Of a stretch of 64,000 nt of DNA, positions 56,180 through 64,000 are shown one piece after another (positions within the stretch are counted from its first letter, which is position 1; every line of letters begins with the position of its first letter). The notes below the pieces were generated by a model. The model was not told the DNA's origin. It searched no databases and worked only from the letters and a program-made list of their open reading frames with translations. This stretch comes from Erythrobacter crassostreae. GTDB lineage: Bacteria > Pseudomonadota > Alphaproteobacteria > Sphingomonadales > Sphingomonadaceae. The stretch is from assembly GCF_019204045.1 (NCBI RefSeq), contig NZ_JAGSPC010000003.1:1-64000 (forward strand). Reading direction: 5' to 3'. The translations under genes were made by a program, and so were the position numbers.

Positions 56180-56977
56180 ATGCTGCTCGCTGCCGATGTC
56201 GGAAACACCAATGTGGTATTCGCCCTGTTCGAACCTGACGGGAAGGGAGGGCTATCCACACGCGCCCGCTGGCGCATCGCAACCGATCCGCGCCGGACCG
56301 GGGATGAGTATGCGGTTTGGCTTCTACAATTGCTCGAAATCGAAAATGTATCGCGCGATGCAATTGAGCAGATTGTCTACGCTTCTGTTGTCCCGCGTGC
56401 TGATCACAATCTCAGCGTATTGGCGCAAAAATATTTCGGGATCACACCTCTAAAGGCGGGTGAGGGCAAAGCTGCGTGGCAGTTTGCGATTGATGTCGAC
56501 CAGCCAAGCTCGCTTGGCGCGGACCGCGCTCTCAATATCCTCGCCGCCCATAAAAATTATGGCGGCGATTTGATCGTGATCGATTTCGGCACCGCGACCA
56601 AGTTCGAGGCGATTGATTTCAATGGTGCGTATAAAGGCGGGTCGATTGCTCCGGGGATCAATCTGTCGCTCGATGCATTGGTGGGTAAGACGGCTAAGCT
56701 CCCTCGCATTGCTATCCGCGCTCCCGAGAGCAAAAGCGTGATTGGTCGCAACACCGAAGATCAAATGCTGATTGGTGTGTTCTGGGGCTATGTCGCGATG
56801 ATGGAGGGCATAGTCGAACGTATGAAGGCCGAGATTGGTCGCCCTGCGAAGGTGGTTGCAACAGGCGGTCTCGCGATCTTGTTCGACGATGCGACCGATA
56901 TATTTGACCATGTCGATGCCGATCTAACGATTGAAGGCCTCGCCATCCTTGCGCAGCAGGCCGCTGACGCGGACTGA
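56180..56977 (+). CDS. coaX: Type III pantothenate kinase
   Basis: CoaX, 265 aa, phosphorylates pantothenate in the first step of CoA synthesis. The ASKHA-fold phosphate motif is [13 protein letters not shown], the catalytic and dimer-interface blocks are [11 protein letters not shown] and [13 protein letters not shown], and [10 protein letters not shown] is near the C terminus. ATG at 56180 is preferred over the adjacent TTG at 56177. It sits between birA and rnj, a common alphaproteobacterial order. Confidence 0.93.
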   Translation: MLLAADVGNTNVVFALFEPDGKGGLSTRARWRIATDPRRTGDEYAVWLLQLLEIENVSRDAIEQIVYASVVPRADHNLSVLAQKYFGITPLKAGEGKAAWQFAIDVDQPSSLGADRALNILAAHKNYGGDLIVIDFGTATKFEAIDFNGAYKGGSIAPGINLSLDALVGKTAKLPRIAIRAPESKSVIGRNTEDQMLIGVFWGYVAMMEGIVERMKAEIGRPAKVVATGGLAILFDDATDIFDHVDADLTIEGLAILAQQAADAD

Positions 56978-56999
56978 ATTTTACCAGAATAGAGATTAC

Positions 57000-58667
57000 G
57001 TGAAAAACAACTTTACCCCCGAAAACGAACTGCTTTTCCTCGCCCTGGGCGGCTCCGGAGAGATTGGCATGAATGTCAATTTATACGGCTGTGATGGAAA
57101 GTGGTTGATGGTCGATCTCGGCATGACTTTTTCAGGCAATGAATATCCTGGCGTCGATCTAGTCTTCGCGGACCTGGAGTTCATTGAAGAGCGCACACGC
57201 GACCTGCTTGGTATTGTCCTAACTCACGCGCATGAGGACCATATTGGCGCTGTCCCGTATTTTGCAGGTGAGCTCGGTGTGCCGCTTTATGCGACCCCAT
57301 TCACGGCCGATCTGGTCGCGCGAAAGCTTGAAGAGGCTGGTTTGCTGGGCAAGGTCGAGCTGAACATTATCGAAGAAGATCACGGACAGATCGACATTGG
57401 TCCCTTCAGCGTGACGTATTTGCCGCTTGCTCACTCTATTGCAGAGGGCAATGCGCTGCTTATCGACACGCCTTATGGCAAAGTGTTTCACACCGGTGAT
57501 TGGAAGTTGGACGAGGAGCCGATCATCGGCGAGCCGACTACCGAGGAGGAGCTGCGCGCGATTGGCGATGACGGCGTGCATACACTTGTTTGTGACAGCA
57601 CGAACGTCTTCAACCCCAACCCTTCAGGTTCGGAAGGGGCAGTGCACACGGGCCTGATGGAGGAAGTGGCGAAACACGCGGGTAAGCGCGTGCTTGTGAC
57701 AACCTTTGCGAGCAACGTTGCGCGTCTCCAGACCCTTGGCGAAGTTGCCCGCGAGAACGGGCGCCAGCTTTGCGTTGCAGGGCGATCACTCGACCGGATT
57801 ATCGAGGTTGCTCAAGACAACGGCTACCTAGAGAATTTCCCGCAAACGGTGGACTTCAATACCGCGATGAACTTGCCGCGCGGTGAGGTGATGATCCTCG
57901 CTACTGGCGGGCAGGGAGAGCCCCGCGCGGCTCTTTCAAGGATCGCTGATGATAATCACCGCTTGTCGCTTAGTAGTGGCGACGTGGTGCTGTTTTCGTC
58001 GCGCCAGATCCCCGGTAACGAGATTTCGATTGGCAAGATCCAGAACATGCTTGCGGCAAAAGGTGTGACGATGGTCACTGACCGGCAGAGCATGATTCAT
58101 GTTTCTGGCCATCCCGGTCGCCCTGAGCTTGAGGCTCTCTATGAGTGGCTGCGACCAGAGGTTCTGGTGCCGGTACATGGTGAAATCCGTCACATGCGTG
58201 AGCAAGCCAAGGTCGGTAAAGAGGCTGGTATCCCGCACAATGTCGTACAATCAAACGGTGACATCGTCCGGTTGGCTCCTGGTGACCCCGGACGTCTGGC
58301 TCAAGTCCGCAATGGCCGCCTAGTCCTTGATGGAGACATCATTGCTCCGGCAGATGGGGAGGCCATCACAATGCGGCGTCGGATTTCGGGCGAGGGCGTT
58401 ATGGTCGTTGTCCTGCTAAGGGGAGAGAAGCCGGCAATTGAGGCGGTGGGTCTACCTTTAGACGAAGACCTTCCAGAGTTTATCGAAGAAACTCAGGAAG
58501 ACATTCTGAAAGCCATCGGTAAGCTTAAGGGCAGGGATGCGCAGGACCCGGCTGCGGTGCACGAAGCAGCGCGTCTAGCAGCGCGCCGCGCCGCGCGGCG
58601 GTGGGCTGGTAAGAGCCCGCAAGTGCGGGTTATAATGCCGGGCTTGGTTCGTGAAGGATCGCGGTGA
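57000..58667 (+). CDS. rnj: Ribonuclease J
   Basis: Metallo-beta-lactamase/beta-CASP ribonuclease of 555 aa with 5'-3' exo- and endonuclease activity. The metal motif HxHxDH is His76-x-His78-x-Asp80-His81 (THAHEDHIGAVP). Later motifs are FHTGDWKLDEEP, CDSTNV, SSRQIPGNE and HVSGHPGRPE. I chose the GTG at 57000, which gives the compact N terminus MKNNFTPENELLFLALGG; a longer frame would overlap coaX. With rne also in the window, the organism carries both decay nucleases. Confidence 0.92.
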   Translation: MKNNFTPENELLFLALGGSGEIGMNVNLYGCDGKWLMVDLGMTFSGNEYPGVDLVFADLEFIEERTRDLLGIVLTHAHEDHIGAVPYFAGELGVPLYATPFTADLVARKLEEAGLLGKVELNIIEEDHGQIDIGPFSVTYLPLAHSIAEGNALLIDTPYGKVFHTGDWKLDEEPIIGEPTTEEELRAIGDDGVHTLVCDSTNVFNPNPSGSEGAVHTGLMEEVAKHAGKRVLVTTFASNVARLQTLGEVARENGRQLCVAGRSLDRIIEVAQDNGYLENFPQTVDFNTAMNLPRGEVMILATGGQGEPRAALSRIADDNHRLSLSSGDVVLFSSRQIPGNEISIGKIQNMLAAKGVTMVTDRQSMIHVSGHPGRPELEALYEWLRPEVLVPVHGEIRHMREQAKVGKEAGIPHNVVQSNGDIVRLAPGDPGRLAQVRNGRLVLDGDIIAPADGEAITMRRRISGEGVMVVVLLRGEKPAIEAVGLPLDEDLPEFIEETQEDILKAIGKLKGRDAQDPAAVHEAARLAARRAARRWAGKSPQVRVIMPGLVREGSR

Positions 58668-58957
58668 TGGAGTGGACGTCGATCCTAGCGATCTATTTTC
58701 TGATCTGGGTGATGACAGCTTTCATCATGCTGCCGTTTGGTGTTCGTACAGCTGAAGAGGTTGGCGAGGCGGTCATTCCGGGTCAGGCAGAGAGCGCGCC
58801 AGTTAACTTCCGACCACGCAAACTGCTTATCCGCGCGACGATAATCGCCATCATTTTGACGACGTTGTTTGTGCTCAATTTCGAATATGGTTGGATCGGT
58901 GTCGAAGTGCTCGACATCTTTCCGAAGCCACCAAGTGCAACTGGCGAAGCGGCCTAA
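58667..58957 (+). CDS. DUF1467 family membrane protein
   Basis: 96-aa protein with two hydrophobic helices (about residues 4-24 and 56-78). The DUF1467 signature is YFLIWVMTAFIMLPFGVRTAEEVGE. AAGGA lies about 9 nt before the ATG at 58667, which overlaps the rnj stop by 1 nt. Its function is unknown. Its stop overlaps the stop of the opposite coiled-coil gene by 3 nt or so. Confidence 0.85.
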   Translation: MEWTSILAIYFLIWVMTAFIMLPFGVRTAEEVGEAVIPGQAESAPVNFRPRKLLIRATIIAIILTTLFVLNFEYGWIGVEVLDIFPKPPSATGEAA

Positions 58958-61512
58958 TTCCGGAAACGCTCAATCGATTGCGCCAGCACAACGTAAAGCT
59001 TGCCCATATCGGATCCCAAGACTGTGACGCCTAGGGCATTGCCATCGCGTGTGGAAAGCATCGAACGCAGCATCTTTTCAAAGTCATGGATAAAGCGGCT
59101 GACATTCCCTTTAAACGCGTCATCACGTTGGTAGAGATCCGCAATTTCGCGTGCCTCATTGCTATCAATTAGTCGAACTGCCCGCCGTGTGAAGATGCCA
59201 CGATCGCCCTTTAAATAGGCATCCCAAGCGGTGTCTGAAACTTCTTCAGACAGAGCAGAAGCGATATCTATCGCGTTCGAATTGAGGCTGTCCGTGATAA
59301 GCGACATCCTGCGCGCAAAATCGTTGTTGATTTGCTCCTCGGCCTGCTCGCGAGCATCGGCAATTCTCTGTTCAAGGTTACCGGTGAGTTCGTTCACTTT
59401 AACCAGTTGATCGCGCAATTGAACGGTCGCTTCCCTACCGACACCGGAAGCATGTGCCGCCGCTTGTTCAAGCTTCCCGATTGTCTCGGCGCTTGATGTG
59501 CGCAGCGATCTCTCTAGGGCTTCGACCGCATCTTTTCCGATGCCATCAGCCAGCGCAATCACCTTGCTACGAGCGCCTTCGTCCAAGGCAGCGAATGCGG
59601 CATTCGTTGCCGTTTCGAGTTTCTCCAATGCTTCTCGCAGTGCATCCTGTGTCTCGCCAGCCATCGATTGGCTCTCATCTGAGAGCAATGCAAAGCCTGA
59701 CCTCAACCCCTGTAGCTTAGCCAGTGTTTCCTCGGCCTGCTCACCCAACTTGGTCTGTAGCGTTTCAATTGAACTCTCGGTTTCGCTGACAGTTTCGCGT
59801 GTCGTCACAAGGTATTCGCTTAGCTCACTGCCGTGCTGGCTCGCCTGAAGCATGAGACCGCTTAACTCGGTTGCGCGGGCTTCTACGGCACCCAGTTCAT
59901 CAGACGCGCCCTTAATCGCTGCTGGAAGGTCTTCGCGGCTGTGTTTCGCGCCTGATTGAATGATCTCCAGCAAGCGAATTCCTGATTCCGTTAGCCCGTC
60001 AAGCTGTGCTTCGGTCTCCGCCAAAGCAGCCCGCTTGGCTTCAATCTGCGCGTCCAGATCTTCGAGACCAGAAGTGAGATTTGTACGGGTCGATTCGCCG
60101 TGCTCAGATACTTTTCCGATCAACTCGCCGAGTTGATCCAACTGCTGGGTCATCTCTACCGTGTGCGCGACCAGCTTTTCAGTCTCCGCCGTTTGGACTT
60201 CACGTCGTTCGGCAATGGCTTCATCCAGATCAGAAAGTCGCTGTGCAAGCACTTCTGTCGCCTGAGCTTCGCGGGTATCAAACCCGGCCTGCTTGCGCTC
60301 CATTTCTTCTACGAAGCGCGCATCGCGTTTTGTCAGTGCTTCTTCAAAACGGTCGGCATCCGCTTGCATCTCGGAAAGGCGTTGCTGAGCAGCAGCAATT
60401 GCTTTTTGATCCAAACGGTCGAGTGAATCGACCATCGTCGTGACTTCGTCGCCAATCCGCGACTTTGCAGCTCTCAGTTGTTCTAGCGCCCCAACTTCGG
60501 CTTGCCGCAAGGTGGCAGAAACGGCTTTCGCCTCGCTTTGCAGTACGATAATTCGTTTGTTCATCGCAGAAAGGGCATGTTCTTCGGCTTCGCCAATTTC
60601 GTCTCGATAGGCGCCTGCCTCGGTCTGCAACGCAGCAAAACGATTGGAAACCAGGCTGTCAATCTGAGCTAGCTGCCCTTCAAAACCGCTCAGCGTCTGA
60701 CCGACTTTCTCGCCTAACGCTGTTACCTGATTTTCGCTAGCGCTGCCGAATTGGTTCAAGCGTTCGAACCCCGTCACCAACTTTTCCAGCTGCTCTTGGG
60801 CGGTTCGCCCCGCATTGCCGACTTGGTTTGAGACATCGCGAGCAGAGTTCGCGACAACAGGCAAATCATCACGCAGCTTTGTCATATTGTCCAAGGCGGT
60901 CTCGCTGGCGCTGCCAATCCGGTCCACCTGTTTACCGTTGTTTTTGATCAAATCTTGGAGCTCGGACGCATGCGTAGTAAGCTTCTCGCTCGCAATGCGG
61001 CCTAAAGATTCCAGTTCGCGTGATTGTGCGCCAAGAAATTCGCGAGCTAGACTCAATTCGCGATTCACGACATTGAGACGGCCTTCGAGACGTGTACTTT
61101 CCTCACTGAGAGCAGAAGCCGTGTTCGCAAACCGTTTGGCTTCGGCGCGCGAATTTCGCATCGCGATGAGCCATGTCACCGCAACCAGCAAAACAGGAAC
61201 AGACCAGTCAATGATCCAGCGCGTCCATTGCGCCGGGGCCGCACTCGCCGCAGCCGCAAGTTCCGCGCGCATTGCCCAACCGTAAAGGGCTGTCCAACCG
61301 GCCACTACAAGAATGGCAAATGCAGGCGCTACCCAGGTAAGTCTACCGGATCCATTCTCAAAATCGTCCTCGTACAGATCGTATTCTTCAACGTCGTCCG
61401 ATGCCGCCTCAAATTCGTTCGAGATAGCTTCGTCGCCTCTCGCCACGCCTTCGGCAGCTGTGTCTTCGGAATTCAAGCCAATGGCCCGGACGATCTGGTT
61501 CTTCTTGGTCAT
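58954..61512 (-). CDS. Long membrane-anchored coiled-coil protein (TipN-like architecture)
   Basis: 852-aa protein. A 55-residue acidic N-terminal region precedes two transmembrane helices (about 59-80 and 101-117). Some 600 residues of heptad-rich coiled coil follow, rich in Ala, Glu, Gln and Ser, and resemble the signalling part of chemoreceptors. The last 120 residues look globular and conserved (WDAYLKGDRGIFTRRAVRLID, LGVTVLGSDMGKLYVVLAQSIERF). Size and layout match Caulobacter TipN, a cell-pole marker with two N-terminal helices and a long coiled coil. That assignment is inference from architecture; the sequence match could not be tested. Confidence 0.7.
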   Translation of the reverse strand: MTKKNQIVRAIGLNSEDTAAEGVARGDEAISNEFEAASDDVEEYDLYEDDFENGSGRLTWVAPAFAILVVAGWTALYGWAMRAELAAAASAAPAQWTRWIIDWSVPVLLVAVTWLIAMRNSRAEAKRFANTASALSEESTRLEGRLNVVNRELSLAREFLGAQSRELESLGRIASEKLTTHASELQDLIKNNGKQVDRIGSASETALDNMTKLRDDLPVVANSARDVSNQVGNAGRTAQEQLEKLVTGFERLNQFGSASENQVTALGEKVGQTLSGFEGQLAQIDSLVSNRFAALQTEAGAYRDEIGEAEEHALSAMNKRIIVLQSEAKAVSATLRQAEVGALEQLRAAKSRIGDEVTTMVDSLDRLDQKAIAAAQQRLSEMQADADRFEEALTKRDARFVEEMERKQAGFDTREAQATEVLAQRLSDLDEAIAERREVQTAETEKLVAHTVEMTQQLDQLGELIGKVSEHGESTRTNLTSGLEDLDAQIEAKRAALAETEAQLDGLTESGIRLLEIIQSGAKHSREDLPAAIKGASDELGAVEARATELSGLMLQASQHGSELSEYLVTTRETVSETESSIETLQTKLGEQAEETLAKLQGLRSGFALLSDESQSMAGETQDALREALEKLETATNAAFAALDEGARSKVIALADGIGKDAVEALERSLRTSSAETIGKLEQAAAHASGVGREATVQLRDQLVKVNELTGNLEQRIADAREQAEEQINNDFARRMSLITDSLNSNAIDIASALSEEVSDTAWDAYLKGDRGIFTRRAVRLIDSNEAREIADLYQRDDAFKGNVSRFIHDFEKMLRSMLSTRDGNALGVTVLGSDMGKLYVVLAQSIERFRN

Positions 61513-61581
61513 GCACCCCAGATACCACAGAAGGGCTGTGGATAAACCCCGCTTTAACTATCTAGGGTCTATGAGTGCGAA

Positions 61582-61875
61582 ATGGCTTATGAAAGCGGAG
61601 CACTTGATGCCACTTTGGCGGCGGCGGCGGGCAATGACCCGGCGTTGATGCGCGAGCTTCGCGCTGCTTTTATCGAAAGTGCACAAAAGCAGCTGGATTT
61701 GCTGAAAAGATCGCGGTGCGACGGCAACTGGAATGTCGCAGCGATGCGGCTAAAGGGCCTTGCCGCGAGTTTTCACAGCGAGGAACTTCTCGATGCAGCT
61801 GAGAAAGCTCTTATTTCTGCGCCCGGTGAACCGGCAGCCATACGCGACATCGAAACAGTTCTGGATCGCTTTTAG
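61582..61875 (+). CDS. Hpt-like protein lacking the phospho-acceptor histidine
   Basis: 97-aa helical protein resembling a histidine phosphotransfer domain. The helix that normally reads HxLKGxA reads AAMRLKGLAASF, so the phosphorylated His is replaced by Met. It may therefore be a binding-only adaptor rather than a phosphate carrier. It is divergent from the coiled-coil gene with about 70 bp between starts. The fold call is from pattern, so the confidence is moderate. Confidence 0.6.
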   Translation: MAYESGALDATLAAAAGNDPALMRELRAAFIESAQKQLDLLKRSRCDGNWNVAAMRLKGLAASFHSEELLDAAEKALISAPGEPAAIRDIETVLDRF

Positions 61876-62004
61876 GCACTGTTTCGGCGCGAATTGCGCG
61901 CTGCTTCCCTCAAATTTTACCGGTATCCACAAGACGTCGCTTGAAGCGGACGCTCTAACACGCCTAGCACTGCGGGGCGCCTTGTTGTGGCGCTTTGTTG
62001 AGAG

Positions 62005-63213
62005 ATGGCTTCTTTGAACACCGCATTACTGTCGGCGCGAAAACGTACTGCAACTGGTGATCTGCGAGCGTTGATACCGCTTGTTGGTGAGCCAGTGATT
62101 GCGTGGCAAATTTCTCTTGCGATGCAGCTGGGATGCACTCGAATTGTCGTTCTTTGTGACGCACCATCGCCAGAAATTCTGGAATTGCAGCATACAGTCG
62201 AAGACAAAGGAGGCGAATTCCATGCCATCCGTACATCATTGCAGCTGCTTACACTGCTGAAGCCCGATGAGGTTTTGCTGATGCTACTCGACGGATTGGT
62301 GGTGGATCCGCAGTTGGCTGAAATCGCTGTGAAAGATGGCGAAACGCTTCGCAGTTCGGTTTTTACTCTGGAAGCAGGATCGGCGCTGACCGAGCGATAC
62401 CCGGCAGAATTTGAACGGATTGATGCGACGCGCTGTTGGGCAGGGCTTACAACAATGCGAGCGTCCCACGCTCAGAAGCTGGCAGACCTGCCTCCTGATG
62501 GGGACACCATATCATTGCTTTTGCGGATTGCGCTGCAGTCTCGCACAGAAACCAACCCGATCCTGTTGGACGAACACGAGCCAATCCAATGGCTTCTCGC
62601 GGCAGATACAGAGGCAGTTGTAGAGCGCCAAGAAACTATCCTAGACTTAGCTGTGCCAAAGTCCGAGTGGAGCGGTCCAACCCTCGCGATTGCGTCAAAA
62701 CTTGTCAGGCTAAGCGCGGGAACAGGCATTGCTAATGGTCCCGCCATTTGCGTTATCACAGCGGTGATTTTGGCTATCTTGTCGGTCGGTTTGGTTTCCT
62801 ATGGCAATGCATCGATCGGGCTTGGTGTTGCCGCTCTTGGGGCGGCAGTCGGCTCATTTGGTGAGATTTCTCGGGACACGAAAGTCACGCTCTTTGGTGC
62901 CGCCGATCACCTCAATATATTTGGGTATTTCAATGCTGTGCGAGACGTTTTTGCTATCGCATCACTCGCTTTTGCGCTCACTGTACAGCCGGTGGTGCTG
63001 GCGGCACTTCCGATATTTGTAGTCGGCTTACTGTGGTTGGCAGCGGGCAATTCTACGCTTCGTGTCGCCCCATTTTGGAACGACCGCGCGTTGCACCTTG
63101 CGGCGCTTGCAATTTGTACCGTCTATGATGTGCTCAGCGAAGGTCTGGTCTTGCTGGGCTTGTTGGCGCTTGCCCAGTCTACTTGGCGACATTTCTTCGC
63201 TATCGATGAGTGA
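62005..63213 (+). CDS. Membrane protein with degenerate nucleotidyltransferase-like N terminus
   Basis: 402-aa protein in two parts. Residues 1-205 resemble a sugar/inositol-phosphate nucleotidyltransferase (LIPLVGEPVIAWQISLAMQLGCTRIVVL, then LLMLLDGLVVD), but the glycine-rich NTP loop is missing. Residues 235-400 have about five or six hydrophobic helices. The layout resembles inositol-1-phosphate cytidylyltransferase/phosphotransferase fusions, but where the phosphotransferase should have DGxxAR...GxxxD the sequence reads VGSFGEISRDTK. It is probably not an active enzyme of that type. The family assignment is inference. Confidence 0.6.
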   Translation: MASLNTALLSARKRTATGDLRALIPLVGEPVIAWQISLAMQLGCTRIVVLCDAPSPEILELQHTVEDKGGEFHAIRTSLQLLTLLKPDEVLLMLLDGLVVDPQLAEIAVKDGETLRSSVFTLEAGSALTERYPAEFERIDATRCWAGLTTMRASHAQKLADLPPDGDTISLLLRIALQSRTETNPILLDEHEPIQWLLAADTEAVVERQETILDLAVPKSEWSGPTLAIASKLVRLSAGTGIANGPAICVITAVILAILSVGLVSYGNASIGLGVAALGAAVGSFGEISRDTKVTLFGAADHLNIFGYFNAVRDVFAIASLAFALTVQPVVLAALPIFVVGLLWLAAGNSTLRVAPFWNDRALHLAALAICTVYDVLSEGLVLLGLLALAQSTWRHFFAIDE

Positions 63214-63244
63214 GCAATTTTGAGCCTTTGAATGGCGATTAAAG

Positions 63245-64000
63245 ATGGGCGTAACGGTGAAAAAAGGCGTAGAGCCCCGATCCGAAAACCCCGAAAGGGA
63301 AACCGGTGTCGAGTTGATCCTGACGGATGAACTTGCCCGTGCAGATCGCGCCCTCAGTTCGGTTCCGCCGGTACTGACGCACATGCTAGCAAGTTCAGGC
63401 CAAACTCTGGTGAGCGATGCGATAGTTGCTAGACTCCGCGGTATGCTTTCATCAATGGCATCGCAGCTGCTCTCAGCCAGAAATGAGACAGCAAGACCAT
63501 TGGAAGACAGCCGCACGGTGGATCAATTGTCTGACCGGCTTGCGGGGGACAATGTCGTCCTCAGTTATTGTTACGCATTGGCAATGGAAGGCATCTTGAC
63601 CGAGCGCCTTGCGCATCGCGCTTCGATTGATCCTATCCTTAGCCCGCTGCTTCAGGAATTGATCGCCTCGGATCGGCCCGCTGTCGCCGAAATGGCAATG
63701 AATGCGTTGGCGGCCCAATCGCGTTTCATCCAAAGCCAGAGGCGGATGGAGTTGCCTCTTTCTGAGCTTCCGGCTGAACTACTGGATACGGTTCTTAAGC
63801 GGTGGATGAAACATGACAAAACTGATCCAACTGCTGCGGAAGCAGTCAAGCGGATCAAGGCGAGTTATGATGAAGGCGCCGGCCGGATTGGTCTGTTCGC
63901 ACGGCTTGTTGCCTCTATGAAATCTGGTGTCGTCGCGGCGTTGGAGCTTGAGCACGCAGGGCTTGCCCTATTCGCCAGTGCGCTTTCGAAAATCACTCAT
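63245..64000 (+). CDS. DUF2336-like protein, truncated by the window end
   Basis: Open frame of 252 codons from the ATG at 63245 to the window edge, with no stop. It is predicted mostly helical, rich in Ala and Leu, with short helical repeats such as RPAVAEMAMNALAAQSRFIQSQ and ARLVASMKSGVVAALELEHAG. The helical-repeat pattern and sphingomonad context suggest a DUF2336-type protein of unknown function. The link to that family is tentative. Confidence 0.5.
   Translation, partial: MGVTVKKGVEPRSENPERETGVELILTDELARADRALSSVPPVLTHMLASSGQTLVSDAIVARLRGMLSSMASQLLSARNETARPLEDSRTVDQLSDRLAGDNVVLSYCYALAMEGILTERLAHRASIDPILSPLLQELIASDRPAVAEMAMNALAAQSRFIQSQRRMELPLSELPAELLDTVLKRWMKHDKTDPTAAEAVKRIKASYDEGAGRIGLFARLVASMKSGVVAALELEHAGLALFASALSKITH

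Overview
The window reads as a chromosomal segment of an alphaproteobacterium of the order Sphingomonadales, most like the Erythrobacteraceae. This rests on gene content and order: an XrtA (exosortase A) exopolysaccharide cluster in its sphingomonad arrangement, fabA-fabB-fabI, a nuoA-N operon running into birA-coaX-rnj-DUF1467, an RNase E with an acidic insert in its S1 domain, and dense ATGA start/stop overlaps. No species can be assigned from sequence alone. I see no tRNA, rRNA, insertion sequence, phage or CRISPR array.

Region 1 (about 0-16.3 kb) is the XrtA exopolysaccharide cluster. A leftward GNAT/BioF2-like acyltransferase faces a rightward series: acyl-CoA ligase, PLP-dependent decarboxylase, Wza-like export lipoprotein, Wzc-like chain-length protein, CpsD-like kinase, beta-barrel outer membrane protein, XrtA-associated ATPase, polysaccharide deacetylase, FemAB-like protein, glycosyltransferase, exosortase A and amidotransferase. 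Together they should activate and make precursors, assemble, modify and export a polysaccharide and run the matching protein-sorting step. The exosortase lacks the EpsI domain often fused to XrtA, and no protein in the window shows an obvious PEP-CTERM tail.

Region 2 (16.3-24.5 kb) starts with an RpfF-like crotonase (candidate DSF signal synthase) that keeps both catalytic Glu residues and has a perfect 15-bp palindrome upstream. Then come a leftward sdhB-thioesterase-zapE unit, an SDR, a methyltransferase, and RNase E on the minus strand with a long leader. A strong hairpin lies between the convergent methyltransferase and rne genes.

Region 3 (24.5-39.7 kb) carries cell-wall genes (amidase, PBP1A), prfB, an unusual fusion of an outer-membrane-type N-terminal half to a caspase-like C-terminal half, a lipoprotein-type methyltransferase, fabA-fabB-fabI, an Amt transporter, a 2-hydroxyacid dehydrogenase, an SH3 protein, a thiolase and an aldehyde dehydrogenase.

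Region 4 (39.8-59 kb) is the full 14-gene complex I operon. It contains three tiny two-helix membrane protein genes and one secreted four-cysteine protein gene inside the nuoD-nuoG stretch. It continues with birA, coaX, rnj (RNase J) and a DUF1467 gene.

Region 5 (59-64 kb) holds poorly characterised genes: a leftward 852-residue membrane-anchored coiled-coil protein with the architecture of the polarity factor TipN, an Hpt-like protein without the phospho-accepting His, a membrane protein that looks like a degenerate nucleotidyltransferase/CDP-alcohol phosphotransferase fusion, and a truncated DUF2336-like gene at the right edge.
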